Positions 1-8,563 of a stretch of DNA of 64,000 bases are shown in pieces. Position numbers and translations under genes: made by a program. A model generated the notes under the pieces. It was not told where the DNA came from. It ran no database searches and worked only from the letters and a program-made list of their open reading frames with translations. This stretch comes from Sphingosinicella xenopeptidilytica (lineage in GTDB: Bacteria > Pseudomonadota > Alphaproteobacteria > Sphingomonadales > Sphingomonadaceae). How positions within the stretch are numbered: position 1 is the stretch's first letter; every line of letters begins with the position of its first letter. The stretch spans positions 515,898-579,897 of the forward strand of contig NZ_JBHTIK010000001.1 of NCBI RefSeq assembly GCF_042676985.1. The letters run 5' to 3'.

Positions 1-549
1 CCGGTGATGATCGGCCTCGGCTTCTGGCAGTTGCACCGCGCGGACTGGAAGGCCGATCTGCTCGTGCGGCTGGAAGCGCAGGCGAAGCTGCCGGTTCTCG
101 AAAACTCCGGCCTGTCCGATGATCTGGAATTTCGCCGCATCCGCCTGATCGTCGATTGCCCTGATCCGTTCGCGAAGGGGCGCAGCGGCAAGAACGCGGC
201 CGGAAAGGTCGGCTTTTCGATGCTGCTGCTGTGCGATGCCGGGACGGGGCCGATCCTCGTCGATGCCGGCTGGTCCGATCGCCCCGATGGCTGGACGAAA
301 CTGGCCGCGCCGTGGCCGCCTAAAGGCGCATTCGCCGTCACCGGCACGCTCGTCCGCACGGGCGGCGAGGGGCCGCGCTACACGCTCGTTTCCGAAGCCG
401 CGCCCGCGCCGCTGGTGCCGAGCGCGCCGCCTTCGTCCGAAGATATACCCAACAATCACATGGCCTATGCCGTGCAGTGGTTCGCCTTTGCTGCCACGCT
501 CGGCATCATCTATGCGGTCTACGTGTCGCGGTTCAGACGGGGGAAGTGA
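1..549 (+). CDS. SURF1 family protein (5' truncated by window edge)
   Basis: SURF1 proteins are inner-membrane factors for assembly of haem-copper cytochrome oxidase. The reading frame is open from base 1, so the N-terminal membrane segment lies outside the window. Visible hallmarks are GLGFWQLHRADWK at the start, NNHMAYAVQWFAFA near the end, and a C-terminal hydrophobic helix followed by the basic tail VSRFRRGK. The remaining 182 or so residues cover most of the periplasmic domain. The stop overlaps the start of the next gene (TGATG), so the two are probably translated together. The family call is firm; the true start is unseen. Confidence 0.88.
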   Translation, partial: PVMIGLGFWQLHRADWKADLLVRLEAQAKLPVLENSGLSDDLEFRRIRLIVDCPDPFAKGRSGKNAAGKVGFSMLLLCDAGTGPILVDAGWSDRPDGWTKLAAPWPPKGAFAVTGTLVRTGGEGPRYTLVSEAAPAPLVPSAPPSSEDIPNNHMAYAVQWFAFAATLGIIYAVYVSRFRRGK

Positions 550-1223
550 TGGATTTGCCAAAGGTCGACGTGCCGACGATCGCGATTGCCGGCAGCACAC
601 AGCGTTTTCCCGTGCGGCGCATCTTCTGCGTCGGCCAGAACTATGCCGATCATGCGCGCGAGATGGGCTCGAACCCCGATCGAGAGCAGCCGTTCTTCTT
701 TTCGAAGCCTGCTGATGCGGTTGTCGAAAGCGGCGCTGCGCTCCCGTTCCCAAGCCAGACGAACAATCTCCACCACGAGGTCGAACTCGTCGTCGCGCTC
801 GGCGCAGGCGGCAGCAACGTGGCTGTTGCGGACGCCGGGGCGATGATCTTCGGCCACGCCGTCGGCATCGATCTCACGCGCCGCGATCTGCAGGCCGATG
901 CGAAGGCGAAGGGCCGCCCGTGGGACATGGCGAAAGGCTTCGATGCGTCCGCGCCCGTCGGCGCGCTGACGCCAGGCGCGCCGCCCGCCGCGGGCGCGAT
1001 CACGCTCCGCGTGAACGGCGACCTCCGGCAGAACGGCGACCTCTCGCAGATGATCTGGAACGTCGCCGAGGTGATTTCGAAGCTCTCCACCTACGTCGCG
1101 CTCGCCCCCGGCGACCTTATCTTCACCGGCACGCCCGCCGGCGTCGGGCCGATCGTGGCGGGTGAAACGGTGGTCGCCGAAATCGCGGGCACGGCGCCGG
1201 TCGAGGTTCGCTTCACGGCCTAG
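549..1223 (+). CDS. Fumarylacetoacetate hydrolase (FAH) family protein, fumarylpyruvate hydrolase-like
   Basis: This is a 224-residue enzyme of the short FAH family (FAHD1 / fumarylpyruvate hydrolase type), which cleaves C-C bonds in acylpyruvates or decarboxylates oxaloacetate using a divalent metal. The N-terminal RIFCVGQNYADHA, the metal-binding HHEVELVV, GIDLTRRDLQ and the C-terminal IFTGTPAGVG are all present, and the length is normal. The ATG at 549 overlaps the SURF1 stop, which fixes the start. It may serve aromatic-acid breakdown, but no other ring-cleavage gene is adjacent, so the substrate is open. Its stop shares the palindrome CTAG with the stop of the convergent gene. Confidence 0.88.
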   Translation: MDLPKVDVPTIAIAGSTQRFPVRRIFCVGQNYADHAREMGSNPDREQPFFFSKPADAVVESGAALPFPSQTNNLHHEVELVVALGAGGSNVAVADAGAMIFGHAVGIDLTRRDLQADAKAKGRPWDMAKGFDASAPVGALTPGAPPAAGAITLRVNGDLRQNGDLSQMIWNVAEVISKLSTYVALAPGDLIFTGTPAGVGPIVAGETVVAEIAGTAPVEVRFTA

Positions 1224-1699
1224 ATCGGATCGCTCCGGTCGCGCTGCTCTGCGGCGTCGCCTTTCGTCTTGATGAAGCTGATCTTGCCCTGCGGCTCGAT
1301 GATCGCCCACGCGACATCCTTCAGCGAGGCGATCCCCGCGAGGCGCATTTCCGATTCAAGCTCCGCGCGGGTCATGCGGTCCCGCCGCAAATTGTCCGTG
1401 ATGATCGCGCCGTCGCGCACGACGACGCGCGGCTTGCCGTCGAGCAGGCGTTCCATCGCGGGAAACAGGTATGTGATCCAGCTGAGCAGCAGTGCGAGGA
1501 AACCGAATGTGGCGACCGCGAGCATCGCGCCGGTGAGGCTGAAATCATTGTGTGTCACACCCTGCTGGATGAGATCGCCCATCACGATCATCACCAGCAG
1601 CTCGAACGGCGTCAGCTGGCCAAGCTCGCGTTTCCCGAGCAGACGCAGCAGCAGATAGAGGATGACGAAAACGGCCGAGGCGCGCAGCACGATATCCAT
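1220..1699 (-). CDS. DUF421 domain-containing membrane protein (YetF-like)
   Basis: A 159-residue protein whose N-terminal half holds three likely membrane helices and the family signature LLGKRELGQLTPFELLVMIVMGD. The cytoplasmic half contains KPRVVVRDGAIITDNLRRDRMTRAELESEMR (quoted in part: VVVRDG, then MTRAELESEMR), typical of the DUF421 C-terminal domain. The biochemical role of this family is not established. It starts one base inside the stop of the upstream gene (TGATG), so the pair is translationally coupled. Confidence 0.85.
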   Translation of the reverse strand: MDIVLRASAVFVILYLLLRLLGKRELGQLTPFELLVMIVMGDLIQQGVTHNDFSLTGAMLAVATFGFLALLLSWITYLFPAMERLLDGKPRVVVRDGAIITDNLRRDRMTRAELESEMRLAGIASLKDVAWAIIEPQGKISFIKTKGDAAEQRDRSDPI

Positions 1700-2220
1700 C
1701 AGGGGCGCACCTCCAGCCGCGCCGGAAGCGTGGCGAGGGGCGTTTCGCCGTCGTAGAGCGTGACGCGGCCCGCGGTGCCGCCGACGAGCGCCGGGTTGAT
1801 CTGCCCGTCCACCTTGATGCGCAGCGTGTCGCCTGCCGCCAGCGGCGCGTACTCGAAGCGGTAGCCGCCGCGTCCGTAGCTTTCGTCGGCAGCGGCGGGG
1901 ATCATCGTGTTGATCGTCAGTTCGTGCCAGTAGCGTGGGGTTACCGCGATCACGGGCCGCGCGATCGCGCGCGCGGCGTCGATGCGCATCCGCATTTCGA
2001 AAACCATGCCGCTGCGCGCAATGTGGGGCGCTTCCAGCGTCAGCCGCGCCTTCGGTCCGGCGGCGCTCTGCGAAGGGTTCGGAAAGCCGCCGAGCGCGCC
2101 TGAAACCGCGATCAGGATGATGGCGGCGAGAACGAGGAACGATAGTGGGCTCGCACCCCGCGGCCAGCGGCGCGTGAGGTGCGTTTCCGAGATGCCGTCC
2201 GGGTAGTGGTCGCCCATGTG
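1699..2220 (-). CDS. Hypothetical single-pass membrane protein, coupled to DUF421 gene
   Basis: A 173-residue product starting at MGDHYPDG. After a charged N-terminus there is one hydrophobic segment (about residues 26-46, rich in LVLAAIILIAVSG), followed by an extracytoplasmic domain of roughly 120 residues with beta-rich character. I do not recognise a named family; the topology resembles FixH-like anchored domains but the motifs do not match. An alternative start lies five codons upstream. The stop overlaps the DUF421 start, so the two proteins probably act together at the membrane. Confidence 0.65.
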   Translation of the reverse strand, partial: HMGDHYPDGISETHLTRRWPRGASPLSFLVLAAIILIAVSGALGGFPNPSQSAAGPKARLTLEAPHIARSGMVFEMRMRIDAARAIARPVIAVTPRYWHELTINTMIPAAADESYGRGGYRFEYAPLAAGDTLRIKVDGQINPALVGGTAGRVTLYDGETPLATLPARLEVRP

Positions 2221-2263
2221 TCTCTCCGGGGGCACAATCCCGGAAGGGGCGGAAGGTTCCCGC

Positions 2264-2644
2264 TCAGGAAAGCGCGGCGCTGCCGAGAAATTGCCGCGCG
2301 CGCCGGATCGAGCGGATCGGCGGAAGCGCCATCATGTCTGCCGAAACGGCGGGAGCAACAGGGCGCAGGAACGCTGCGTCGAGCGCTGCGCGATCGATGC
2401 CATCCATCGTTTCTGCCGGAAATCGGCGGCGCAGGCCCTCGCTCTCGTGCGCGCGCGGCAGGATCCGCGCCTTTAGGCGCCGGCCGACGGAAACCCGGAT
2501 GGGGAGGCCAGCGGAAACCTTGATCCAGCTGTTCCAGCTGATGCCTGCGCGGCGCATGATCTCGCTCTGCGATCCGGTAAGCGGCGCGATATCCGCCACC
2601 AGCGCCGGGTTTACGATACACATTCCGGGCCTGCCGCGCGCCAT
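2264..2644 (-). CDS. Conserved hypothetical protein, 126 aa
   Basis: A small basic protein. The start at 2644 is chosen because GAGGAGA lies about eight bases upstream; a longer in-frame version would begin at 2719. The central stretch TGSQSEIMRRAGISWNSWIKV, rich in conserved-looking aromatic residues, followed by a basic GLPIRVSVGRRLKARIL, suggests a helix-turn-helix-like or nucleic-acid-binding fold, but I cannot assign a family. It runs divergent from thrC and may share the upstream control region. Coding is supported by the ribosome-binding site and codon pattern only. Confidence 0.5.
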   Translation of the reverse strand: MARGRPGMCIVNPALVADIAPLTGSQSEIMRRAGISWNSWIKVSAGLPIRVSVGRRLKARILPRAHESEGLRRRFPAETMDGIDRAALDAAFLRPVAPAVSADMMALPPIRSIRRARQFLGSAALS

Positions 2645-2793
2645 ATCCAGTCTCCTCGCTTTGGCCTCTATGAAAGCGGCGTTCCGGCGCCCGCCCATAT
2701 TTTCTGGTGCCCGGTCCATGAACGGCGGGAATAGCGCCGGATTGTGCGCTATTTGTTGCGGTGTCCGCCGCTTCCCGATAAGTCCGCGCGGTC

Positions 2794-4191
2794 ATGCGGT
2801 ACATCAGCACGCGCGGGGGAGCACCCGCACTCGATTTTCGGGGCGTCACGCTCGCCGGTCTCGCGTCGGATGGCGGCCTCTATGTCCCCGAAGAGTGGCC
2901 GGTGCTCTCGAAGGACGAGATCGCCGCGCTCTCCGGCCTCAGCTACGCCGACACCGCCTTCGCGATCTGCCGTCGCTTCACCGGCGATTCGATTCCCGAC
3001 GCTGATCTGAAGCGCCTGATCGACGAGGCCTACGCGAGTTTCGATCATGCCGCGGTGACGCCGCTCGTGCAGCTCGATGCGCGGCATTTCCTGCTCGAGC
3101 TGTTCCACGGCCCGACGCTGGCGTTCAAGGACGTCGCGCTGCAGTTCCTCGGCCTGCTGTTCGAGCACTTCCTGAAGGACGCGGGGCGGCACCTCACCAT
3201 CGTCGGCGCCACCTCCGGCGACACCGGCTCCGCCGCGATCCAGGCGCTCGCGGGCCGCGAGCATGTCGACGTGTTCATGCTGCACCCCGAGGGCCGCGTC
3301 AGCGACGTGCAGCGCCGCCAGATGACGACGGTGATGGCGCCCAACATCCACAACATCGCGATTTCCGGCACGTTCGACGACGCGCAGGCGATGGTGAAAC
3401 GCATGTTCGGCGACACGGACGTGACCAGCCGCTTCGAGATCAGTGCGGTCAACTCGATCAACTGGGCGCGCCTGATGGCGCAGGTCGTCTATTATTTCTA
3501 CGCCGCCGTCCGCCTCGGCGCGCCGCACCGCGAGGTCGCCTTCTCGGTGCCGACGGGCAATTTCGGTGACGTGTTCGCGGGTTATGTCGCCGCGCGCATG
3601 GGGCTCCCCGTCGCGCGGCTGATCGTTGCCACCAACATCAACGACATCCTGCACCGCGCGCTTTCCGCCGGCGATTACTCCGCCGGCACGGTCACGCCCA
3701 CCGCCGCGCCCTCGATGGACATCCAGGTGTCGAGCAATTTCGAACGCCTGCTGTTCGACCTCGCAGGCCGCGACGGCGCCAAGCTCACCGCGATGATGCA
3801 GGCGTTCGACGCGTCGAAGATGCTCGAAATCCCCGCCGACATGCGCGCCCAGGCTGCGGAGCGCTTCACCAGCTACCGCGTCGATGAAGACGAGATGGCG
3901 CTCACGCTGCGCTGGGCCTCCGAAATGGCCGGCAACATCATCGATCCGCACACCGCGATCGGCCTTGCTGCCGCGCGCGCCGCCGATCTCGATCCCGCCA
4001 TCCCCGTCGTCACGCTCGCGACCGCGCACCCGGCGAAGTTCCGCGATGCCGTTGAGCGCGCGACCGGCGTGCGCCCCGTGCTCCCCGCGCGCCTCTCCGG
4101 CCTCTTCGACCGCGAGGAGAGCTTCACGTCGCTTCCCGGCGATTACGCCGCCGTCCGCGATTTCGTCACCGCGAGGGCAACGCCCAGATGA
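2794..4191 (+). CDS. thrC: Threonine synthase
   Basis: This enzyme converts O-phosphohomoserine to threonine with pyridoxal phosphate. The 465-residue length and N-terminal MRYISTRGG match the long bacterial form. The PLP lysine is K112 in HGPTLAFKDVALQF, and the phosphate-binding ATSGDTGSAA follows. The distal domain includes VPTGNFGDVFAGYVA. The stop overlaps the start of the M16 protease gene (ATGATG), giving a thrC-protease-methyltransferase operon with overlapping junctions. Assignment is secure. Confidence 0.97.
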   Translation: MRYISTRGGAPALDFRGVTLAGLASDGGLYVPEEWPVLSKDEIAALSGLSYADTAFAICRRFTGDSIPDADLKRLIDEAYASFDHAAVTPLVQLDARHFLLELFHGPTLAFKDVALQFLGLLFEHFLKDAGRHLTIVGATSGDTGSAAIQALAGREHVDVFMLHPEGRVSDVQRRQMTTVMAPNIHNIAISGTFDDAQAMVKRMFGDTDVTSRFEISAVNSINWARLMAQVVYYFYAAVRLGAPHREVAFSVPTGNFGDVFAGYVAARMGLPVARLIVATNINDILHRALSAGDYSAGTVTPTAAPSMDIQVSSNFERLLFDLAGRDGAKLTAMMQAFDASKMLEIPADMRAQAAERFTSYRVDEDEMALTLRWASEMAGNIIDPHTAIGLAAARAADLDPAIPVVTLATAHPAKFRDAVERATGVRPVLPARLSGLFDREESFTSLPGDYAAVRDFVTARATPR

Positions 4192-5414
4192 TGCGTCTCT
4201 CGACGCTCGCGAACGGGCTTCGCGTGGCGACGCGCGAGATGCCGAGCGTCGAGACGGTGTCGGTGGGCCTGTTCGCGGACATCGGCTCGCGACACGAACG
4301 CACCCGCGAAAACGGCCTCGCGCATCTCTTCGAGCACATGGTGTTCAAGGGCGCGGGCGGCCGCAGCGCACGCGCCATCGCCGAAGCGATCGAAGACGTC
4401 GGCGGCGAGCTCAACGCTGCGACGAGCCGCGAGACGACCGTGTTCTCCGCCCGCCTGCTCGCGGACGATCTCGCGCTCGGCACCGGCATCATCGCCGATC
4501 TCGTGCGCCTGCCGCATTTCGACGACGAGGAGCTCCAGCGCGAAAAGCGCGTCGTGCTGCAGGAACTCGGCGAGGCGCGCGACACGCCGGGCGATATCAT
4601 TTTCGACAATCTCCAGTCCGTCGCCTTCCCGGGCCAGCCGCTCGGCCGTTCGATCCTTGGCGATGAGGCGAGCGTCGGCGGCCTTGCTCGGGCCGATCTG
4701 CTTGCGTGGCAGCGGCGCTATCGCCCCGGCGGGATGATGCTGGTTGCGGCCGGAAAGGTCGATCACGACGCGCTCGTCGATCTCGCCGCGGTCCGCTTCG
4801 GCGATCTCCCGCACGCCGAACCGACGCTTCCAGAGCCTGCGCTGTTCGTGGGCGGCATTTCGGCGGACCCGCGCCGCTTCGAGCAGGCGCACCTTGCGCT
4901 CGGCTTCGATGCGCCGCGCGCGCTCGCCCCCGATTATTTCGCCGCGCGTCTGTTCGCGGAGGCCGTGGGCGGCGGCATGTCCTCGCGCCTGTTCCAATCG
5001 GTGCGCGAGGAGCGCGGCCTTGCCTACAGCATCTACGCCGCGTTGCAGGCCTTCGACGATGCCGGGCTGTTCTACATCTACCTCGCCACCGAGCGGCGCG
5101 AGGCCGCGGCGGCGATGGCGCTCGTCCGCGAGGAACTGGCCGGCGCGGTGACGGGACTTCAGTCCGCCGAGCTTGAGCGTGCGCGTGCGCTCGTGAAGGC
5201 CGGGCTGCTGATGAGCCTCGAAAGCACGGAAGGGCAGGCGAGCTATGTGGCGCGCCAGCTCGCGCTCTGCGGCCGCCTCGTCGAGCCTGCCGAGGTTGTC
5301 GCTGAAATCGACGCGGTGACGCTGGAGGCGGCCCGCGCCGCGGGTGCCGCGATGCTTGCCGGGCCGTCGGCGCGCGCCTCCGTGGGGGCGGCCGAGAAGG
5401 CGCTCGCGGCCTGA
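4188..5414 (+). CDS. M16 family metallopeptidase (processing-peptidase-like)
   Basis: A 408-residue zinc peptidase of the pitrilysin/mitochondrial processing peptidase family. The inverted zinc motif HxxEH is seen as HLFEHMVFKG about residues 44-53, with the downstream ETTVFSA region. The C-terminal M16C half contains GGGMSSRLFQSVREERGLAYSIYA. The family acts on peptides and presequence-like substrates in the cytoplasm. It sits between thrC and a methyltransferase gene and overlaps both. Confidence 0.93.
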   Translation: MMRLSTLANGLRVATREMPSVETVSVGLFADIGSRHERTRENGLAHLFEHMVFKGAGGRSARAIAEAIEDVGGELNAATSRETTVFSARLLADDLALGTGIIADLVRLPHFDDEELQREKRVVLQELGEARDTPGDIIFDNLQSVAFPGQPLGRSILGDEASVGGLARADLLAWQRRYRPGGMMLVAAGKVDHDALVDLAAVRFGDLPHAEPTLPEPALFVGGISADPRRFEQAHLALGFDAPRALAPDYFAARLFAEAVGGGMSSRLFQSVREERGLAYSIYAALQAFDDAGLFYIYLATERREAAAAMALVREELAGAVTGLQSAELERARALVKAGLLMSLESTEGQASYVARQLALCGRLVEPAEVVAEIDAVTLEAARAAGAAMLAGPSARASVGAAEKALAA

Positions 5415-6274
5415 TGGCGCTCGCCACGCTCGTCACCGAACCCTGGGCCGATTTCGGCCTCGTCGACAGCGGCCATGGCCGCAAGCTCGAACGCTATGGG
5501 CCGTGGCGTTTCATCCGCCCGGAACCGCAGGCGATGTGGGCGCCCGCCACGGCCGATTGGCGTGCCGACGGTGAGTTCGTTGGCGGATCGGACGCCGAAG
5601 GCGGCGGCCGATGGACGCTTTCCCCGAAAGTCCCGCCAAGCTGGCCGCTATCGCGCGGCGGCGTGAAGTTCTGGGCCTCGAACACGCCGTTCCGCCACCT
5701 CGCCTTCTTCCCGGACATGGCCCCGCAATGGGATTGGATCGCGGACCGTGTCGCGCCGGGCGACGAAGTGCTCAACCTGTTCGGCTACACCGGCGTCGCC
5801 AGCCTCGTGATGGCGGCGAAGGGCGCACGCGTCACGCATGTCGATGCGTCCAAAAAGGCGGTCGCCGCGGCGGTGGAAAACCAGAAGCTCTCCGGCCTCG
5901 GCGACGCGCCCATTCGCTGGATCATCGACGATGCGCTCAAGTTCGTGGAGCGCGAGGTGCGCCGCGGCCGCCGCTACGCCGGCATCATCCTCGATCCGCC
6001 CAAATACGGGCGCGGGCCCAAGGGCGAAGTGTGGGAGCTCGACGAAAAGCTCGCCGCGCTGATGGCGGCGTGCGCCGCGCTGCTGGATGATCGCTCGAAA
6101 TTCCTCGTGCTCACGGCTTATGCCGTCCGCCTCTCCGCCATCGCCATCGCAAACCTCGCCGAGGAGGTCACCCGCCCGCTCGGCGGCAGTGTGGAAGCGG
6201 GCGAAATGACGATTCGCGAGGAAGCCCGAGGCCTACTGCTGCCGACCGCGATCTTCGCCCGCTGGTCGCGGTGA
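5414..6274 (+). CDS. Class I SAM-dependent methyltransferase, RlmI-like
   Basis: A 286-residue protein with the SAM-binding motif LNLFGYTGVASL, the acidic ribose-binding VTHVDASKKAV, and the motif IV-like ILDPPKYGRGPKGEVWEL. These are typical of the RlmI/RlmK group of rRNA cytosine-C5 methyltransferases, although the N-terminal PUA domain of RlmI is absent, so it corresponds to the shorter standalone form. It overlaps the M16 gene stop by one base (TGATG). The RNA substrate is inferred from the family. Confidence 0.88.
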   Translation: MALATLVTEPWADFGLVDSGHGRKLERYGPWRFIRPEPQAMWAPATADWRADGEFVGGSDAEGGGRWTLSPKVPPSWPLSRGGVKFWASNTPFRHLAFFPDMAPQWDWIADRVAPGDEVLNLFGYTGVASLVMAAKGARVTHVDASKKAVAAAVENQKLSGLGDAPIRWIIDDALKFVEREVRRGRRYAGIILDPPKYGRGPKGEVWELDEKLAALMAACAALLDDRSKFLVLTAYAVRLSAIAIANLAEEVTRPLGGSVEAGEMTIREEARGLLLPTAIFARWSR

Positions 6275-6286
6275 CGCCACCCCTCC

Positions 6287-6314
6287 CGTCACCCCGGCGA
6301 AGGCCGGGGCCCAT
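6287..6314 (+). repeat. Dispersed palindromic repeat, copy 1 (left flank of GIY-YIG gene)
   Basis: A 28-nt element beginning CGTCACCCCGGCG and ending CCGGGGCCCAT, whose arms CCCCGGC/GCCGGGG form a hairpin. It ends 6 nt before the GIY-YIG start. Copy 2 is the same element in inverse orientation just past the gene. Confidence 0.85.
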
Positions 6315-6320
6315 ACGCCG

Positions 6321-6608
6321 GTGAAGCCTCGCGGCTGGGTGTATATCATGGCGAGCCGCAAGGGCGGCACGCTCTATATCGGCGTCACAAATGACCTGGC
6401 CCGGCGGGCGCATGAACACCGCGAAGGAATCGTTCCCGGCTTCACGAAGCGGTACGCTGTGAAAACGCTGGTCTGGTACGAAGAGCACGACGATTTCCGC
6501 GAGGCCATCGCCCGCGAAAAGGCGCTCAAGGAATGGAACCGCGCATGGAAGCTGCGGCTCATCAACGAAGCGAACCCGGAGTGGTGCGATCTTTATCCGT
6601 TTCTGTAG
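6321..6608 (+). CDS. GIY-YIG nuclease superfamily protein
   Basis: A 95-residue standalone GIY-YIG domain, the length usual for the UPF0213/YhbQ-like group. The signature is GWVYIM (residues 5-10) with TLYIGVTNDLARRAHEH, which includes the conserved catalytic arginine region, followed by FTKRYAVKTLVWYE and EKALKEWNRAWK. It starts at GTG; no strong ribosome-binding site is visible because the repeat sits directly upstream. Inverted copies of a palindromic repeat flank the gene on both sides, so the 363-bp block has the layout of a small mobile unit. Confidence 0.88.
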   Translation: MKPRGWVYIMASRKGGTLYIGVTNDLARRAHEHREGIVPGFTKRYAVKTLVWYEEHDDFREAIAREKALKEWNRAWKLRLINEANPEWCDLYPFL

Positions 6609-6621
6609 TCGGGTAGGTCGC

Positions 6622-6649
6622 ATGGGCCCCGGCCTGCGCCGGGGTGACG
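6622..6649 (-). repeat. Dispersed palindromic repeat, copy 2 (right flank of GIY-YIG gene)
   Basis: The same 28-nt element as copy 1 in the opposite orientation. On the minus strand it begins CGTCACCCCGGCG and ends GGGGCCCAT, differing from copy 1 at one loop base. It starts 13 nt after the GIY-YIG stop. Confidence 0.85.
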
Positions 6650-6675
6650 ATCTAATTGAGCGGATTTACTTCTGA

Positions 6676-6703
6676 CGTCATCCCGGCGCAGGCCGGGATC
6701 CAT
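6676..6703 (+). repeat. Dispersed palindromic repeat, copy 3
   Basis: A third 28-nt copy in the orientation of copy 1, with paired changes in the stem (TCCCGG...CCGGGA), so the hairpin is kept by compensatory substitution. It lies in the intergenic space between the convergent GIY-YIG and M23 genes and could help terminate transcription. Confidence 0.82.
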
Positions 6704-6725
6704 AACCACGTTTCAGCGCAGCGCC

Positions 6726-8204
6726 CTACGCGTCGTGGCTCACCGCGATCGGCTTCATCTGCCGCATACGCTGCAGCTCGGACTTGAAGCGGGCGAGTTC
6801 CTGGCCTTCCAGCTGCTCCTGGATCGGCAGCTTCGCGGAGCGCGGGTTCACGGGCCGGCCGGCGATGTGGACCTCGTAGTGGAGGTGCGGGCCGGTCGAG
6901 AGGCCGGTGGAGCCGACATTGCCGATCACGTCGCCCGCGCCGACGCGCTGGCCGCTGCGCGATGCGATGCGCGAAAGGTGGCTGTAGGTGGTGACGATGC
7001 CGCTCGCGTGGCGCACCTGCACCTGGTTGCCGTACCCGCCGTTGCGGCCCGCGAAGATCACGGTACCGGGCGCGGTGGACATCACCGGCGTGCCGCTGCG
7101 CGCCGCGAAGTCGACGCCCGCGTGCATCCGCGCGCGCTTCAGGATAGGGTGGAAACGCGTGCCGAAGCCGGAGCTGAAGCGGGCGCCCGCCACCGGCGAC
7201 TTGATCATGCCCTCGACGGCCGAGGACCCATCGGCGAGGAAGAACTTGGTGCGGCCGTTGTGGACCCAGCGCAGCAGCTCGACGTCGCGCTTGCCGCCGA
7301 GCTTCGCGTAGATGAGGTTGCCGGTCTCGGTCTCGCCGGTTTCGGCGCGGCGGTGTTCCACGACCATCTGGAAGCTGTCGCGCGAGCTGACGTCGCGCTG
7401 GAAATTCACCTTGGGGCTCAGCGCCTTGATGTAGCTGGCAACGACACGGCTCGGCAGACCGAAGGCGCGTGCGGACTGGTAGAGGCTGCCGCCGACGTCG
7501 CCCGCGACGACGAGCGGGCTGTCGTCGACCGCGATCTCGTCGCGCGTCACGATCAGGTCGCCCGCCTGGCTGCGGTTCACTTCGAGGCGCAGGTCGAACG
7601 CGGCGCGGAAGGCGAGCGATTCGAGCGGGCGCGGCTGCGATTTGTCGGTGCGGCGGCCGAGCACGAGATCGACCGCAGCGCCGGGCTTCAGCGATTTCAC
7701 GTCCGTATGGCCGGCAACGAGCAGCGCCACGTTGGCGACATCCGCCGCGGAAACGCCGGCACGGCGCAGCGCGCCGTTGAAGCTGTCGACATCGCGCAGG
7801 CGCGCGGTCACCTCGATGCGCGGGCGCTCCGGCGGCTCGGCGAGCGCGGTGACGCGGGCGGTGGGCTGGTGGAAGGCGAGGCCCTGCGGGCTCTTCGCGA
7901 GTGGGGCGATGGAAATTGTGTCGAGCGCGGCGAGCTGCGTGGGGGCGAGTTCAGGCTGGGCGGGCTTCACGATCGGCGCGGGGTGGAACGCCACGGTGGC
8001 CGCAACGCCAAGCATCGCGCCAAGCGTGCCCATGCCGCGCCACCAGCGCTTCGTGCCGATTTCGGCGCCGAGATCGACGACGATATCCACGCCGCGCATA
8101 CCGGCCGCGCGCGCTGGCTTTGCAGACGCACGGGGACCCTGCGCCGAAGGCGCCGGGATCGAGAATGTCGCGCCTTCAAAGGCGCCTGTGGTGGGTTGAA
8201 ACAC
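6726..8204 (-). CDS. M23 family metallopeptidase (LytM-like)
   Basis: A probable cell-wall endopeptidase of 492 residues. The start is taken as the GTG at 8204 (product MFQPTTGAFEG), preceded by GGGGCGGGGGC; the frame stays open to 8420, and an ATG at 8276 is the alternative. A hydrophobic stretch near residues 65-85 (LGAMLGVAATVAF) anchors it in the inner membrane. The middle carries LysM/OapA-like segments. The C-terminal M23 domain has HAGVDFAARSGTPV, YSHLSRI and the zinc-site GPHLHYEVH. It runs divergent from the helicase operon. Confidence 0.88.
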   Translation of the reverse strand: MFQPTTGAFEGATFSIPAPSAQGPRASAKPARAAGMRGVDIVVDLGAEIGTKRWWRGMGTLGAMLGVAATVAFHPAPIVKPAQPELAPTQLAALDTISIAPLAKSPQGLAFHQPTARVTALAEPPERPRIEVTARLRDVDSFNGALRRAGVSAADVANVALLVAGHTDVKSLKPGAAVDLVLGRRTDKSQPRPLESLAFRAAFDLRLEVNRSQAGDLIVTRDEIAVDDSPLVVAGDVGGSLYQSARAFGLPSRVVASYIKALSPKVNFQRDVSSRDSFQMVVEHRRAETGETETGNLIYAKLGGKRDVELLRWVHNGRTKFFLADGSSAVEGMIKSPVAGARFSSGFGTRFHPILKRARMHAGVDFAARSGTPVMSTAPGTVIFAGRNGGYGNQVQVRHASGIVTTYSHLSRIASRSGQRVGAGDVIGNVGSTGLSTGPHLHYEVHIAGRPVNPRSAKLPIQEQLEGQELARFKSELQRMRQMKPIAVSHDA

Positions 8205-8563
8205 GAAGCCCCCGCCCCAATTTTTCAAAACACAGATGTCACCGCCGGAGCGGACATTTATCTGCGTGCGACCCATCAATTTGGAATCGGCCGATAAACG
8301 GCCTTTCCCCGCGATCGGCAAAGTGTCGTTCAGGGTGCTTAATGTCAATTTAACACGGGGGGTTAAGCGCCGTGGCTGCGATGAAGCGACAGGATTCAAG
8401 CGGCGAGCCGTTGGGCGCATCCGAAACGATTCGTTTCATCGTTTCGTCGCTTGCGTGCCCAAGGGATCAGTGACACCATATGTGGTGTATGAGGAGATGT
8501 GCTGTTTCGTGAGAGCACCGAACCGAAATTCACGTCCGGCGTGCCCGGTCAGGAAGCGTGCCC
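8205..8563. other. Divergent control region between M23 peptidase and helicase genes
   Basis: No gene is called here if the M23 start at 8204 is right. Two dyads stand out: GAAACG-ATT-CGTTTC at 8423-8437, followed by another CGTTTC at 8440-8445, and ACACCA-TATG-TGGTGT at 8473-8488. Both lie where promoters for the helicase operon or the M23 gene would be expected. AGGAAG at 8551-8556 is the helicase ribosome-binding site. A TTAA-N9-TTAA pair at 8350-8366 is two bases too wide for a CtrA box. Confidence 0.5.

Noticed and set aside
8350..8366. TTAA-N9-TTAA as a CtrA binding site
   Set aside because: The CtrA consensus has a 7-base spacer; this one has 9.
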